This document shows, piece by piece, positions 50,323 through 62,980 of a stretch of 64,000 nt of DNA. The stretch comes from Callorhinus ursinus (lineage: Eukaryota; Chordata; Mammalia; Carnivora; Otariidae). The stretch is taken from positions 2,408,818 to 2,472,817 of the forward strand of contig NW_020313045.1 in assembly GCF_003265705.1 (NCBI RefSeq). The letters are read 5' to 3'. The notes beneath the pieces were generated by a model. It ran no database searches, was not told where the DNA came from, and saw only the letters and a program-made list of their open reading frames with translations. The number at the start of each line of letters is the position of its first letter. The stretch's first letter is position 1. Both the position numbers and the translations under genes were made by a program.

Positions 50323-50362
50323 AGACACACAGACACGCGTGTGTGTGTGTGTGTGTGTGTGT
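50323..50362 (+). repeat. CA/TG alternating tract
   Basis: acacacagacacgcg is followed by 12 TG units and then ttt. Alternating purine-pyrimidine with a self-complementary centre (cacgcgtg). Confidence 0.9.
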
Positions 50363-50934
50363 TTGGTTTACATAATTTGACCAGACACAAAAATTGTATT
50401 TCTTCTTTATTTTAAAAAGTGAAAATGTAAAGGAATATTCTTTAATATTTAAAGTACATACTTTGTTTGGATTTCATATAAGTCTAGGTAATTGTACCTC
50501 TGATAAAATTAACTTGAAATACTGGTATATAGGTCCATGCATTTCTTAAGATTCCATATGTGAAATGAGAACATCGATAGAAGAAACAGATGTCATATTT
50601 AGAGAAACTTTTAGGATTCCATTTATTTTTATGTTCATATTATTTTAAATGCAATAAAAATATTCAAAATGTAAAATAGACACACAATTCTTTCCCTTTG
50701 AAAGCTATGCCTCCCAGAAAAGTATCTCTTTTGGAATAAAACCTCGAGACTAGCTGGGAGCAACATTAAGGGCAATTTTCAACAACAGGTTTTTCTTCCA
50801 TTTACTTCATCAGTACAAAACCAGATTTTATAAATTTTTGTTTCATTTACTGGGTTTAAAATAAGGAGAAGGGTCAAAGCTGCTGATAATTATTCAGTCA
50901 AATCAAGCTTCACAGATAATAGTTTTCTGCTGAA

Positions 50935-51080
50935 ATACAGATCAAGATCAGTTTTTCCAAAACCTGGCTATCACCTGGGGAAGCTTTATAAAACTATGAA
51001 TTCCTGGGCCCCAGGACCTTCATTTTTAAATCTCCCTGAGTGTTTTTAGTGCAACTGGTCTAGCACCAGTGTTCAGTTTA
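50935..51080 (+). repeat. MER5-like hAT-Charlie fragment
   Basis: ctatcacctggggaagcttt, gaattcctgggccccaggac and tctccctgagtgtttttagt match the MER5A type of non-autonomous hAT element. Confidence 0.65.
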
Positions 51081-51820
51081 TCAGCACTGGCGCAAATGAA
51101 TGCTGGGATTTCATCACTAGTAGATTATAACGAGAGTTTAAACTGCTGCACTTTTACTGAGGAATAACATTTCTGTCTTCATCCTTCTTACCAGGGTGTT
51201 CTCACTGGGTTTTCATCCCAGTCGTGTTACAAGTAAAATTTTGTTCTTAGTCTGTTATTGCTGTTTGTGTTTTAGGACAAAAACTACATTATCACTACTT
51301 CTTCACAGCAGAACTACCATCTCATCATTCAATGTGCTATCATTTCATGGCCAGAATTTTGTGAATGTGTTATTAGCACAGACTCAGTAAAAGTTTCAGA
51401 TTCTAGCAGTGAAGATCAGGTGGCGAGCCCCTGTTCTCTGTATTAAGAGGGTTTGTATGTGGGAGAGAAGGGTTTTATCCGAAGCCGATGGCTGAGGTTT
51501 GGAATTGCGGATTCCTCTGGAGTATGTACAGTATCTAAATTCCTTTACTAGTCCCACAAAAGCTCCACACTGCCAACTTCTCTGACTGTAGAGCTCTAAA
51601 TTAAGGCCAGTTCCTTTGCTCATCCCACAAACCCTTTCATGTTTCCTAACCGCAGCCTGAGAAAGGCGCCTTGGTTTCAACAGCAGCAGACCAGCATATG
51701 TTTACTTAATTCCTAAGACATGATGACAGTGGTCTCTGTACCACTAAAAGCTTTTCTCTCTCGTATTTTCGGTCGAGGCCGATTTCCAGGCTCTCCTTGC
51801 GTGTCACGTGTGTTTTGCAG

Positions 51821-51960
51821 TGCCTTCAGTGCTGCCCATGAAGAGCAATGGAAGTTCAAGGAACAGCAGCTGAAAGTACAGATCGCTCAACTCGAGACTG
51901 CCTTAAAATCTGACCTAACAGACAAAACTGAAATCCTTGACAGATTCAAAACTGAAAGAG
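51821..51960 (+). CDS. RPGRIP1L: RPGRIP1L exon 10 (coiled coil; residues 368-415)
   Basis: 140 bases after acceptor tgttttgcag. It encodes [20 protein letters not shown], then [20 protein letters not shown] and RFKTER, in the expected RPGRIP1L order. Donor GAG|GTACAC; the exon ends one base into Asp415. The open frame extends both ways into the introns (51720-52121), but the flanking translation shows no family similarity and the splice sites define the exon. Confidence 0.95.
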
Positions 51961-52254
51961 GTACACCTAAAACGACTACTGACTTCTTCATTTCAGACAT
52001 CTGTGTTACTCCTGGTTATTCACCGGCTCAGTCAGCACCGACTGTGGCACCTACTGTTTTGCCAGGCACCTTGCTCCACGTAGGGGACATCGCTTATATT
52101 AACAGCCATCCACTTTCATGAGTTTATTGGTCGCTCAAAGTTTCCATTTACTCAGCCCAGCATATACGCCAAAGGAGTTATTTCTTCACCAGAGATACTT
52201 TTATTCAGGTTGCCTTTCATTTGTTTTGTTTTGTTTTGTTTTCCTAAATGTCAA

Positions 52255-52545
52255 GCCTTGCTGTATTCAGCAGTTGACAAGCATTTATTGAGCCACCAGT
52301 GTGTGCTAGGCACTGTTCGAAGTTCTGGGGGACACAGCAAGGAGTAAAACAAAGGCCTTGCCCTCATGCAACATAAATTCAATAGGGAGAAACTGCCAAT
52401 AATTAAATAAATGTGCAACATGTCAGGTGGCGGCAAGTGCAGCGGGAATAAAAACAAAGCAGCATAAGATGACAGAGGAGCAGAAGTAGTTTCTTGCTAG
52501 TTTTGGTAGGTCGAACAGGGAAGATCTCTGTGATAATTAGATGTC
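52255..52545 (+). repeat. Ancient interspersed repeat (family not assigned)
   Basis: caagcatttattgagccacc, tgtgctaggcactgttcgaa and gccttgccctcatgcaacat. Same wording family as the segment beginning at 63720. Confidence 0.6.
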
Positions 52546-53664
52546 TAAATCTACTCCGTGACAGTGAACGTAAATACCAGGCAGACTTGTCACGATGTCC
52601 CTGCTAAAATAATAATCGTTAATAAGTTTCATATGCGACTCACAGATCTCACCCTTCTCATCTCATGGAAATAAAATATAATTAAAGTAGATGTCTGATT
52701 TACTAGATTATACGCACAAACACACAACAGGGGAATTGAATTGTTTGTTCCAAACGCTGTATCTGTTGCTCATCCACTACAGAAACCAAGTGATGTGATA
52801 ATAAGGTTGCTTCTTTTGAACATTTGCGATTGTGTTGCATGAGAGCATTTCAAAGTTTAATGCAGGCTCAGCTAAAAAATAAAAATTACATACCTAGTCG
52901 GTACTCTATACATTGATTTAGATCACAGTGCCATATTTTATTAACTATAAGAGAGAGGTTTTTTTTCCCATTTTGACATCTCTGAAGTTGGGATGCATCT
53001 TGTAATTGATAACATTTTAAAATTATGGTCTGACCTTTTTTAATATTTTAAGAAGTCTGAAATCGATGTACTCTTAATTTCGGTGAAACACACACATGCG
53101 GCATTTATTTACCACGTGATTGAATTTTGTGAAAAATTATTTATGAATTTTTCTTGGGAATATTGTGAGTAGAATAAGATGATGACATGATTTGTGACTG
53201 GGTGGGTATTTAAAAGTTTTGATGTCAAAGATATATAGTTCCTGACTTTAATGTGATACTTAACAGAGTGCTTTTGTTTAGTAGTTGCTCAGTAAATCCT
53301 TGTTGACTGAAGGAAGCAGAAGCTCTCTATATTCCCTCTCTGTTTTCCAAAGACAAATATAAACTCATTCTTAAAGGAAGAGAAATGAAAAAAAACCTCT
53401 CTTATTTCTGTGCTTTCTGTATTTCCCTAAATATTAAAAATTCCAAAACTCTTTATCTCTAAACATCTGAATTGGTCTCTGGAAAGAAACTCATAAGGGG
53501 ATAGAATCTTGGTGATCTTTTTTTTTTTAAACCTATCTGTTGTTGTTGAATTAATTCCAAAGCTGCATTTAAAGGATTAAAACTACAGTTGCTAAATTAT
53601 TTTAATCCACCATTAATCCATTCCTCATCTTTTTTTACTAGTTTTTATGTCATTTTAGGATTTT

Positions 53665-54080
53665 TTGAATGATTAAAAATAATTCATGTATAACCATTAA
53701 AAAAGGTTCAGTAAACAAAAAAATAACTTTCTAAAAGTCACTCAATCACACAACCACAAGATAATCACTATTAATATTTTTATGTGTGTCCTTCCAGAGT
53801 TGTTTCTATATGCACAGACACTGTTTTATAATGTGCTTTTTTATTTACTCTATTATGAAATCGTTCCTCAGTATAAATGTAAATCCACATCATTATCATT
53901 TATAATGGCTGTCATAGATTTCCATGTGAGGATGTACCAAAGATTGTTTAACAATCTTCTGTGGATGAATTTTTAAATAGCTTCCATTTTTTTAAGTATC
54001 ATAAACATCTTTCTACACAAATCTTTACACATTTATTCTTTGGTTTTGTTAAGAAAAATTGCTAGAACTGAATCTTTTTA
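53665..54080 (+). repeat. Ancient AT-rich interspersed repeat (family not assigned)
   Basis: ataatcactattaatatttt, gtgtccttccagagttgttt, ctatgcacag-like wording and ataatggctgtcatagattt with gtgaggatgtaccaaagat are recurrent mammalian repeat wording. Confidence 0.5.
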
Positions 54081-56927
54081 ATACAATTGTTATTTTAGTT
54101 ATTTTGCTTGACTACCTGAAATGTATAGATCTAATGATTTAGGTTTGGGGGTTTTTTGTGAAAATGTTACAATAGATTATAAGAAAAATATTACAGCCTT
54201 GAACCATTTTTTCCAGGGAAATACTAAACAAAAAGAATTGAAATGATTTATATAAGGAAGTCTTTTAATATTTAGAAAGTTCCTTTTTGTATTACAGATT
54301 TTGAAATTGTTTCATTTTACTTTGAAGTCTCTTCACACATTTACCTTTTCATGTATCAAGTGTTCCTTGCCAGAAGATGTTTCCTTGGGTTCTTAGAGTC
54401 ATTCATCTAACTGGCAAATTATTTTTAGAGAATACTCACCTCTTTATTCAAGGTACAAATTAGTTTCAGATTGTGTGAATATGTGGGGGAAGGATATGTA
54501 AATGCAGTTTGCATTTGGTTAATGCTTAAATTAACTGCATGTGTTTAAAGGCCCTGCTTTTGAAAGTTCCTTTCTATCTTTAGCTGAAATGCATAATTCA
54601 GCATAATGCATATGGTTATATTGATCACAGCTGAAGATATTAGCACAAAGGAGCTCTGAAAATTGTTTAGTTGAATTGTTCTCTGCACTCTGCTTATTAA
54701 TGGTGTGCTTGAAGAACATAATTTTGAAAGAGTAAAATGTTATCTCATTTGAATAAAATGCTGTTTAGCTTAACCTGCTTTTTGTGAAATCATAAGGTAA
54801 AGAGGTTATTTTTCATCTTGTACAGGATGCTTTGATTTTTTCATATTATAATTCAGCAAGTCTATCTCTTCTTTGAACTACAACATCTCCGTGCTTTTTA
54901 AAGAGCCAGGAGTTCTATCCCCAATAAACAGTTTGAGAAAGGAAAAATGTTGTGGATAATTCTACATAAAATTTAGTAGAGAGAAAGGTACTGGTGTTTA
55001 GTAATGTCATCTTCCACTAATAAGTTATTTTCTCCCTAATAACACCCTAGTTTTAAAAAGATTAGTGAAACGGGGACATTGTTGTGGAAACAGAAACCAG
55101 CAAAGGAAGAAACATTTGAATAAGTTTATTTATACCTACTAGCATATCATTCTTAGGACCCTGCTCTGAAATATTGAAAGAATAGAAAAACTGGAGCGTA
55201 AAACTAGAAATCAAAATACACTCTGTCTGGATGAAGGTGGAATAATCATGTCCTTTACCCTTTACCTCATTCTCAAAACCCATAACACTTCTTGCAGGCC
55301 AGAGAAGGAAATTATATCATCCTCAAGACCCTTGGTTTTACATTTTTCTTACTGTATTTACCTTCTTTCTGTTACCTAGCCATTCCTATCTAGGTTTTTT
55401 TGAACCTCATAAAATAAAGCATTCTGCCATTCTTATTCTACTCTGTAACCGAAAAAGTTGTTTATCTCCTCTACAAATTCATATTTATTATTAATCCTAA
55501 TTTTTAGTTTAAAGACAGGTATTTGACCCTTACCTTCAAAATTTCCAAATACTGTTCTCATTTGGAAACTCTCTCATTTAGGTCACTGAGTATTAGCAAT
55601 TTATCCTCTAGTATAACCTTTTAACCTTTAATCAATAACATAAAAAACGTTTATATATTTGATATTAAAATGTCTCTGCGTACCCCAGAGTCACAGTGTT
55701 TTTCCTTTTTAGTTTGCCAGGAAATATGTGACATTAAAAATATCCAAATTTAGTCCCTTTCTTCTTAATTGTGTAATTTACGATTTTCACTTACATGTAG
55801 CATTTCTAGCTGAGGAACACAAAGCATTATAAAAGTCAAAAATGTATTTTTGTATAAAATGCATTCAGTGTGCAAATGTATTCATGTAAGGAATTCTTGG
55901 CAAGTGTGTTGACTTGCTTTTTTTTAAGAAATGGAAACAAAAATGTACAACTTGAATTGAGGACTTTTGATAAACACAAATCTGTGAAAATAGGATGAGA
56001 TTAGTGGAGACACTTTGGATGACATGGTTTAGAGTTAGGCTACAGGGAGCCAAAAAGGATGCTTGACCCCCACAATGAACTCTGTTGAAGAGTACGCTTA
56101 AGAACATGAGACTAAAGAATAGATTTAGTAGCTAGCTTTTTTTTTTCTATTAAGTTAAGCGTTATGTTTAATGCAGGGAGCAAAAAATTAGTCTCTTTAT
56201 GGATTTACTGTCTCCTGTAGCTCTACCCTGTGCTGTTGCTTGTGGGTTCAGGCAAATGAGTGCCTGGGCGAACGTAACCTATCTCTACTCCTTAACAAGA
56301 GCTCTGGGTCCATGTCCTACCAATTAACAGCACGAACTCAATGAATAAAGAGCACACATGAATTATTACTGAGGCTACCATGCGCACTGGCTGAGAATCC
56401 GTTTCTCCTATCTTAACAGATTTGTTCAAAGTGGGGTTGATTAAAATTATGGGTTTAGTTATTACCAGAGAAATTATGTTGTTTTGATAAAAAGACTTTA
56501 TGCTAAATTGGGAAAAGAAAACTTAAGGAAGTCAATTAAAACACGAAAAGACAAAAACAATTTTTTTTGCATGCCTTTCAGGACCCTTAATAAGTAAGTA
56601 AAAATCATAGATTTAGAAACATATTTTCTTAGGTATTTAGATAGAATGTTCCTTTGAAGTCCCAGAGGCCACAATTTCCTTATATTAATGCTGTGAACTT
56701 AAGTCTTCAGTTTTTGATAAGCAACTGGATCATATGGTAGACACATGATAGTGTTCATTTGTTCCTCATTCTCTCACTGGCTTTGTCTAGGTGCTAGCAC
56801 AATTTCCTCTCTGACCAGAGCAATACTAGTTCGAGCTTGGTGTGTATCAGGAATTAAATTAATTTTAAATGCGTTCTTATGCCTCATGCTCTCTTACCTT
56901 TCTAATTGTATCAACTTTATTTTTAAG

Positions 56928-57034
56928 ACCAAAATGAGAAACTCATTCAAGAAAACAGAGAACTACAGTTACAGTATTTGGAACAAAAGCAGCAACTTGA
57001 TGACCTTAAACACCGCCTGAAGTTTTACAACCAG
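56928..57034 (+). CDS. RPGRIP1L: RPGRIP1L exon 11 (coiled coil; residues 415-450)
   Basis: 107 bases with acceptor tttatttttaag (an AAG acceptor) and donor CAG|GTGAAC. It encodes [20 protein letters not shown] followed by [15 protein letters not shown]. Gln- and Leu-rich heptads continue the central coiled coil. The frame closes at codon 450. The next intron is short (305 bases) and contains a 77-base tandem duplication. Confidence 0.95.
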
Positions 57035-57134
57035 GTGAACTATTTTCTTATTTAGGAAATAAATGCCAAATTTTTATCTCAATATTTTATGCCCAGAGGA
57101 AACTATGCTGCAAAGCAAAAGAGTACAAATGTAT

Positions 57135-57288
57135 TACTTAGTTTCTTAATTCATGGTTATTAAGCAGTTTACACTTCAGGGGGAGATTCTGAATAGTTGG
57201 GATGTTTCATATACTTAGTTTCTTAATTCATGGTATCAGGCAGTTTATGCTCCGTGAGGATAATCTGCATAGTTGGAATGTCTCTTGT
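57135..57288 (+). repeat. 77-base tandem duplication in intron 11
   Basis: Two consecutive copies begin tacttagtttcttaattcat at 57135 and 57212 and run through gcagttta and atagttggRatgt. Copies are diverged by scattered substitutions and small gaps. Confidence 0.85.
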
Positions 57289-57339
57289 ACTTTCCATTAA
57301 TATCTCATTGTGAGCTTTTACTTACTCTGTCTTTTGCAG

Positions 57340-57390
57340 GAGAGTGATATTAATGCTGATGAATTGAGTGAAGCTCTCCTGCTTATAAAG
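57340..57390 (+). CDS. RPGRIP1L: RPGRIP1L exon 12 (residues 451-467, micro-sized)
   Basis: A 51-base, phase 0-0 exon encoding ESDINADELSEALLLIK. The acceptor cttttgcag and donor AAG|GTAACT are good. The peptide matches the known protein between exons 11 and 13. Its small size and symmetric phase mean skipping would remove 17 residues without breaking the frame. It is too short for ordinary open-frame detection and is supported by splice sites, phase and family identity. Confidence 0.93.
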
Positions 57391-58074
57391 GTAACTTTCT
57401 GAACTTCACCATGAATTTCATGTCTACATATAACTATTTCAGCATAATGATGACCCTTGTCTGTAACCCTTATACTTGGAGAATGAATTATTCAGGAAAG
57501 TGGTCAGGTGACATTTAGTTACAGCATATACATATTTCATAATGACATCAAAATTACATTAAAATAGTCCTCAAAAACTCTTATTTAAAGCACTTTCTCC
57601 AACTGAAACAAACATTTCACTTTTACACACCTCACTATAAAACTAATCAATAATTTTCTGTCCTAAGAGACCTTGGTACACCCTATTATCTTAAATAAAA
57701 TATTGAATTGTAAATGTTACCAGAAGATATTTTTCAGTCCTAGGATATTCTGTTATTTATAAGAAGACACGAGAAAATACATTTCTTTCCCTTTAGATCA
57801 ACACAGTGTAGCTTTTAATCAGTTGAAGAAATGGAAATAAATATACATGATTCTTCTTTATGTCATGAAGTAGTAAACTGTTTTTTGAATTCTCTGTAAT
57901 TGTTCCAAATGACTATCCACATATATTTTCTGTATCAGGATAGTTTTGTTCCCGATGGAAAATGGAAATATATCTGTTTTCAATTAATGATTATTCCTTG
58001 CTATATCTATATTAATTCACATGATTACGTTTTAGAAACTCTTATTTCAGTAATAAAACATGTTTTTGTTTTAG

Positions 58075-58278
<204 letters not shown>

Positions 58279-58790
58279 TAACAGGCTTCCTGTGATATTC
58301 TACTGATGATTTACTTTTCTAAGCAGTATTATGTATTATCATCGGTTATAATCTCTTACCATGTATTACCACATGCCTGGAATTTGGCCTTGTAACTAGG
58401 TGCTTAGAGTAAATAGTTTAAAAACAAATAATTTTTTTAAAGGCCTGGTTTTAGAACAGAAACAGCGGCCATGAATTTACCTGTGCCAGTATTAGCACAT
58501 TGTGCGAATGCATTGTAGTGCTTCTGCCACAACCACATGTTATCTTAGCCTTTAACAAACAGGAAAATCACCTCCAGGAGAAGGAATCTGGGGTCTTGTT
58601 AATTTTGTTTCTGATTTAAGAACATTGCCAAGCATAATTTTCTAAACTGTAAGCTATTTGAGGTCAGAAAATCACGGTTTACAGCTCCTGAGGTCCCCAG
58701 GATCTAGGAAATGCTTGAGTCAGAGTTGCTTTAAAAAATGAAAATGGAACTAACCCTAAGTATTGAAACTTGTTATCTCATATTTTTTAG

Positions 58791-58908
58791 ATGGAAGTTG
58801 AAGCAGTGACCCAGAAGATGGAAAATTTGCAGCAAGATTATGAACTCAAAGTGGAACAATATGTTCATCTTCTTGATAGCAGAGCTGCACGCATTCAGAA
58901 ACTAGAAG
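58791..58908 (+). CDS. RPGRIP1L: RPGRIP1L exon 14 (end of coiled coil; residues 528-567)
   Basis: 118 bases starting with an internal ATG after acceptor tattttttag. It encodes [20 protein letters not shown] then [19 protein letters not shown], the last coiled-coil segment before the C2 region. Donor AAG|GTACAA; it ends one base into Ala567, completed by exon 15 across a 4.1-kb intron. Confidence 0.95.
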
Positions 58909-59394
58909 GTACAATTCTTTGTCCACAGTACCTAGATGAATGGGTTTTACAGGAGTTGAAAATGTCATCCAAATCTACATTCATGATTTCTTTTTGCTCT
59001 GTTTTTTTTCTAATTCATAGCTGTAATGAGAATTTACCAGAAAGGTTGTTTTTATCTGATTCTTTTCTACTCAAGAATTTTTAGTAATTTTCTATTGCTT
59101 TCCAAATTCAGTGTTGCAGGCAAAATTTCATAGTACTTTATGGAGTACCACAGAACTTCAGCACCCCATTCCTCATTTCTCTTCTAAGCAAGCTGTGTAT
59201 CTCATCCAAACAAGTCTGCTTGCTCTTTGTCAGATTCACCTTTCTCAGTCCTACCACTGTACCTTTGCTCCACCTGAGCCTCCTTTTTACCCAACATATA
59301 CCCTTTTTACCCTGCTTTGAAATCTAACCAAATGCAATGCCTGCCTCTGCCAGAAAGCTGGCTCCCATCACTCCTAGCTATTCCTCTACTTGAA

Positions 59395-59580
59395 ATGTCC
59401 TTGCAGTAGTTTCCAGACTTGAGCAAGTATGAAAATCACATGAGGAACTTGTTTCAAATGTAGCTTCCTGGGACCTACCCCTAGAGATCCAGGGGTTCAT
59501 GATTCTATATATTTAGAAATAACTCCGAGTGATTCAGATGGCAGGTGCAAAACTATACTTTGAAAAACACTAGACTTAGT
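59395..59580 (+). repeat. MER5-like hAT-Charlie element
   Basis: gaaaatcacatgaggaactt, agcttcctgggacctacccc and gtgattcagatggcaggtgc followed by tttgaaaaacact fit MER5. Confidence 0.7.
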
Positions 59581-59739
59581 ACTTCCCATTTTTCCTCTTA
59601 TGTACTCAAAAAATATGTGTGGGGATTATATTATGTAAGTGTTCTTCACTGTTGGAGTTTTGCATATTCCCTGTGACTGCAATATAAATTCTGTGAGGCT
59701 AAGTACTGAGTTTCTCTTTCATGTCTCCTGCCGTACAGT

Positions 59740-60275
59740 GTTTAATTCGAATGATTGATGCCAGCAGTAATTTGACACTCTTAAAAATTACTGAGGATCC
59801 CAAAGTCCTCTTGCTTATATGGGTTCTATTTATCATACTACGAATTAAAAGAGAAATTTTGAAAATATTTATTTTATGTCATGCTAAAATAATAATAAAT
59901 CCATTACATGTTAACATAAATTACAGTATTTATTTTTTAAAAGCGTATTTTCCATACCAAAAAAAATAGTGAGAAGAGTGACGTTGTTTTAAATTGTTTT
60001 ACATTTTTTTAGTTGTTTGACGTTTTTGCAAACTTTTTGGTGTATACCTTAATAGAAAACAGCTGGGTTTTTAGACCTGCTTCTGCATTCAGTCTGTTAT
60101 GATATCACACATTATGTAGTCTGGGGAACTCCATTAAACACTTGTGAGAGAATAAGAATGAAAAAGGCAAGTGACACACAGGATTATTTTAAAAACAGTT
60201 TTGACCTCACAAACCTTCAGAGCAGTTTCAGGGATCCTCAGGGTTCCCAAAGCACACTTTGAGAACCACTGCTTT
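59740..60275 (+). repeat. hAT-type non-autonomous DNA transposon
   Basis: ctgaggatcccaaagtcctc, ttacatgttaacataaatta, gatatcacacattatgtagt and tttgagaaccactgctttaa are typical of a widespread MER-type hAT element. The exact name is not certain. Confidence 0.6.
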
Positions 60276-60626
60276 AAGTAGAAGGATTCAGTAAATATCT
60301 TTATGTGCCTGAACAGGGTTTTCTAAAAGTCAAAGAGAAGTATATACCTTTTATTTCAAGTAGAACTCAATAAAAATTTGCTTAATAGAATTTTCCTGAA
60401 TAACAAGGAGATCACATAGTTTGGGATTTTCATCGCCTTTAGTCTTACTAAATCTTCACCAACGTATTTCATCTGTCCCCTAAATTCATTGATTGATTCC
60501 TTAAACATGCTCAGGCTCTTAATGCATCCTAAGCAATGTGCTAGGCAGGAAGAATCCAAATAGGAAAAAAAGAAAAAAGCTCAGGTACCAGCCTCCAGGA
60601 ACTCATAAGATGGAGCACATAGGTTA

Positions 60627-60897
60627 GGGGCGCCTGGGTGGCTCAGTTGGTTGAGCGTCTGACTTCGGCTTGGATCGTGATCTCATCGGGTCCTGGGATC
60701 TCCCTGCTCATGATCGCAGGTCCTGGAATCGCCCTGCATTGTCATGTCTGCCGCCCCTGCCCACCTCAGGCTCCACGCTCAGCGGGGATTCTATTTCTCC
60801 TTCTCCCTCTCCCTCTTGGTCCTCCCCCCTGCTCATGCTCGCTTGCTCACTCTCTCTCTCTCTCTCAAATAAGTAAATAAATATTTTTTTAAAAGAA
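60627..60897 (+). mobile_element. CanSINE, plus, internally rearranged
   Basis: Head ggggcgcctgggtggctcag. The segment 60680-60760 repeats gggtcctgggatc/aggtcctggaatc and ccctgct/ccctgca with extra sequence, so it is longer than usual. Flanks agatggagcacata and agatagagcacata form a near-perfect target duplication. Confidence 0.9.
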
Positions 60898-60919
60898 AGA
60901 TAGAGCACATACATAGACA

Positions 60920-61980
60920 GTTATACTTGACCATGAAGAGTGTGAAGCTAGGAAAATGCAAAAGATACCAAGGAAACATTGAGGAGAGAATGCTTATTTA
61001 AACCTGAAGATTCAGAGAAGACTCCACAAAGTAGGTTTGGAATTTTTAAAGATGACAGAACTCACCACTAAGTAAAAGCAATGAAAGGCATTCCAGACAA
61101 TAGAGGATGCAGGTAAAAATGCCCTAAATGTGAAGCACTGCCTTTCATTTGCAAAACTGCACCCAGATCTATCTAATTGGAACTCATAATTAGTAAAGGG
61201 AGGAGTATCTCTCCAGGTAAGGCTGGGAAGAGTCAAATCATGAAGGCCCTGTTTGCCACCTTGAAGAGTTTGAAACTTAATAACCTGAAAACCACTAAGC
61301 AATTTTGAAGATAGGCAGTAATACACCCAGAACTACATTTTGGAGATTATGCTACAGTTATTAGAAAGAAGATTTGAAGGAAGGAAGCACTTTGGGTTCC
61401 ATAATAATCTGGGTAGTAAACACTGGGAACATAGGTAAGGTAGCATTAGTGGACAGAGAATGGACAGGGACAAACTTGGAAAGACTTAGGAGACAGGTTT
61501 TTTTTTGTTTTGTTTTTTTTAAGATTTCATTTAATTTGAGAGAGAATGAGATAGAGCATGAGAGGGGGGAGGGTCAGAGGGAGAGGCAGACTCCCCGCTG
61601 AGCAGGGAGCCCGATGCGGGACTCGATCCCGGGACTCCAGGATCATGACCCGAGCCGAAGGCAGTCACCCAACCAACTGAGCCACCCAGGCGCCCCGAGA
61701 CAGTGTTGAATAGTAATGACCCTATGGATGTGGGGACAGTTAAGAGAAAGAGAAACTAGAACGATTCTGTAGCAACAAGCTTAGGCAACTGGATGAATGC
61801 TAACACCAGCGCTTGAGATTCAGAGTACAGAACTAACTAGAAGAGAGTACTCTACATTGGCTCTATTCTATTTTGGATATATTGAGTTTGATGTGGCTAG
61901 GGGATATCTAGACAGAGGGCCCAGCAAGCCATGAGATGTATGGGTCTGGAGTTCAGGAAATAAATCTGAATTAAAAGTGG
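60920..61980 (+). repeat. Long ancient interspersed repeat, split by a SINE
   Basis: ggcattccagacaatagagg, atcatgaaggccctgtttgc, ttaggcaactggatgaatgc, atatattgagtttgatgtgg and gggtctggagttcaggaaat run in the order seen in a long common ancient mammalian repeat. Interrupted at 61497-61696. Confidence 0.6.
61497..61696 (-). mobile_element. Young CanSINE, minus
   Basis: T-rich start, GA-rich middle, actcgatcccgggactccag and actgagccacccaggcgcccc. gagacag is repeated at both ends (61490-61496 and 61697-61703). Confidence 0.94.
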
Positions 61981-62980
61981 AAAAAGGGGAGTCTTTGCAT
62001 ATTGATAGTAGCAGAAGTCATAAAAGATAGAGGTTACCCATAAGAATATGTAGACTAACAGAGAATAAAAACAGGGCCCCCAGCAAACTATGAGAAAAAG
62101 AGAAACCCTTTAAAAAAACAAGAGAGGTAGGAGAAGCAGGGCAGCTGATGACATGGAAACCAGAGTAGGACAGAGGTTCATAAAAGGGAAAGTGACCATC
62201 AATGTCAAGGAAGGAAAGAAATCAAGTGATACAAGGACCAAAGTCTGTTCCATCTAGCAATTAATTCATTATCGGTGACCTTTTCTGGAGCAGTTTCATG
62301 AGAAAAGTAGGGCAGATACTCTTTGCAGGAGGTTGAAGAGTGTCTGTTAGATGAGGAATTGTAGACACAAGCATACGTTACTTTTTCCAGAAATTTGGAT
62401 GTTAACATGGGGATAAAATGTGTATCTAGAGAGAGAGATATCTGTTTAAAAAGCAGCTTTATGGAAGTACAATTAACATACTTTAAACTGCACAGCCTGG
62501 TGAGTTTGGGCCCATGGCTACACTGTGAAACCATCACCACAATCAAGGCAATAAACATATCCATCACCCCAAAAGTAGAAAAGTGGATATTTTAATAAGC
62601 TGAAGGGAAGGAGCCAGTGGAAAGAGAAACTGACTTTAAAGGAGAGAATATAATAAAGCAGAAGCAGAGGAATAAGGAGAATCCAAATATTTACCTCAGC
62701 TGTGCATTCAAAAGCCTTTTTCTCTTTTCTCTTTTTCCTTTCCCCTGGTACAGGCTGTATTATAACTTGAGTTGTAATTTTGTTGTTAATAAGTGATGTC
62801 AAAACAAAGGATGAATTTTTGTAGAATACAATATTACTCACAGAAAAACAGTGTAGTTATAGAATTTAAGACTGAGACTCTTCACCAAAGCAGTTAAGAC
62901 TTCATACCACTTCAAAAGCCACTTTGTATCTTCATATGTCAATATTTAAAAATATCTAAACTGTGTGTCTTCTCTTGCAG

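Larger units (their letters stand above)
46105..51820 (+). other. RPGRIP1L: RPGRIP1L intron 9 contents
   Basis: 5.7 kb: a MIR (46335-46560), an old SINE (46662-46768), a MIR (47650-47800), an alternating CA/TG purine-pyrimidine tract (50323-50362) and a MER5-like element (50935-51080). 47810-50320 and 51080-51810 contain nothing I can classify. A 61-codon minus-strand frame at 49656-49841 has no recognisable relatives. Confidence 0.65.
51961..56927 (+). other. RPGRIP1L: RPGRIP1L intron 10 contents
   Basis: 5 kb. An ancient repeat with the wording tattgagccaccagtgtgtg lies at 52255-52545 and another ancient AT-rich segment at about 53665-54080. The rest (52550-53660 and 54080-56920) is AT-rich and unassigned, with no young SINE insertion. 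Confidence 0.6.
58909..62980 (+). other. RPGRIP1L: RPGRIP1L intron 14 contents
   Basis: 4.1 kb: a MER5-like element (59395-59580), a hAT-type element (59740-60275), a rearranged CanSINE (60627-60897), a long ancient repeat (60920-61980) split by a minus-strand CanSINE (61497-61696), then unassigned sequence up to exon 15. Confidence 0.7.

Noticed and set aside
51720..52121. Whole 133-codon frame as an RPGRIP1L exon
   Set aside because: Only 51821-51960 matches the protein and has consistent phases. The extensions are intronic read-through.
62965..62980. ATG upstream of the C2 exon as an internal start
   Set aside because: The bases before 62981 are the polypyrimidine tract and acceptor; the in-frame extension is intronic.
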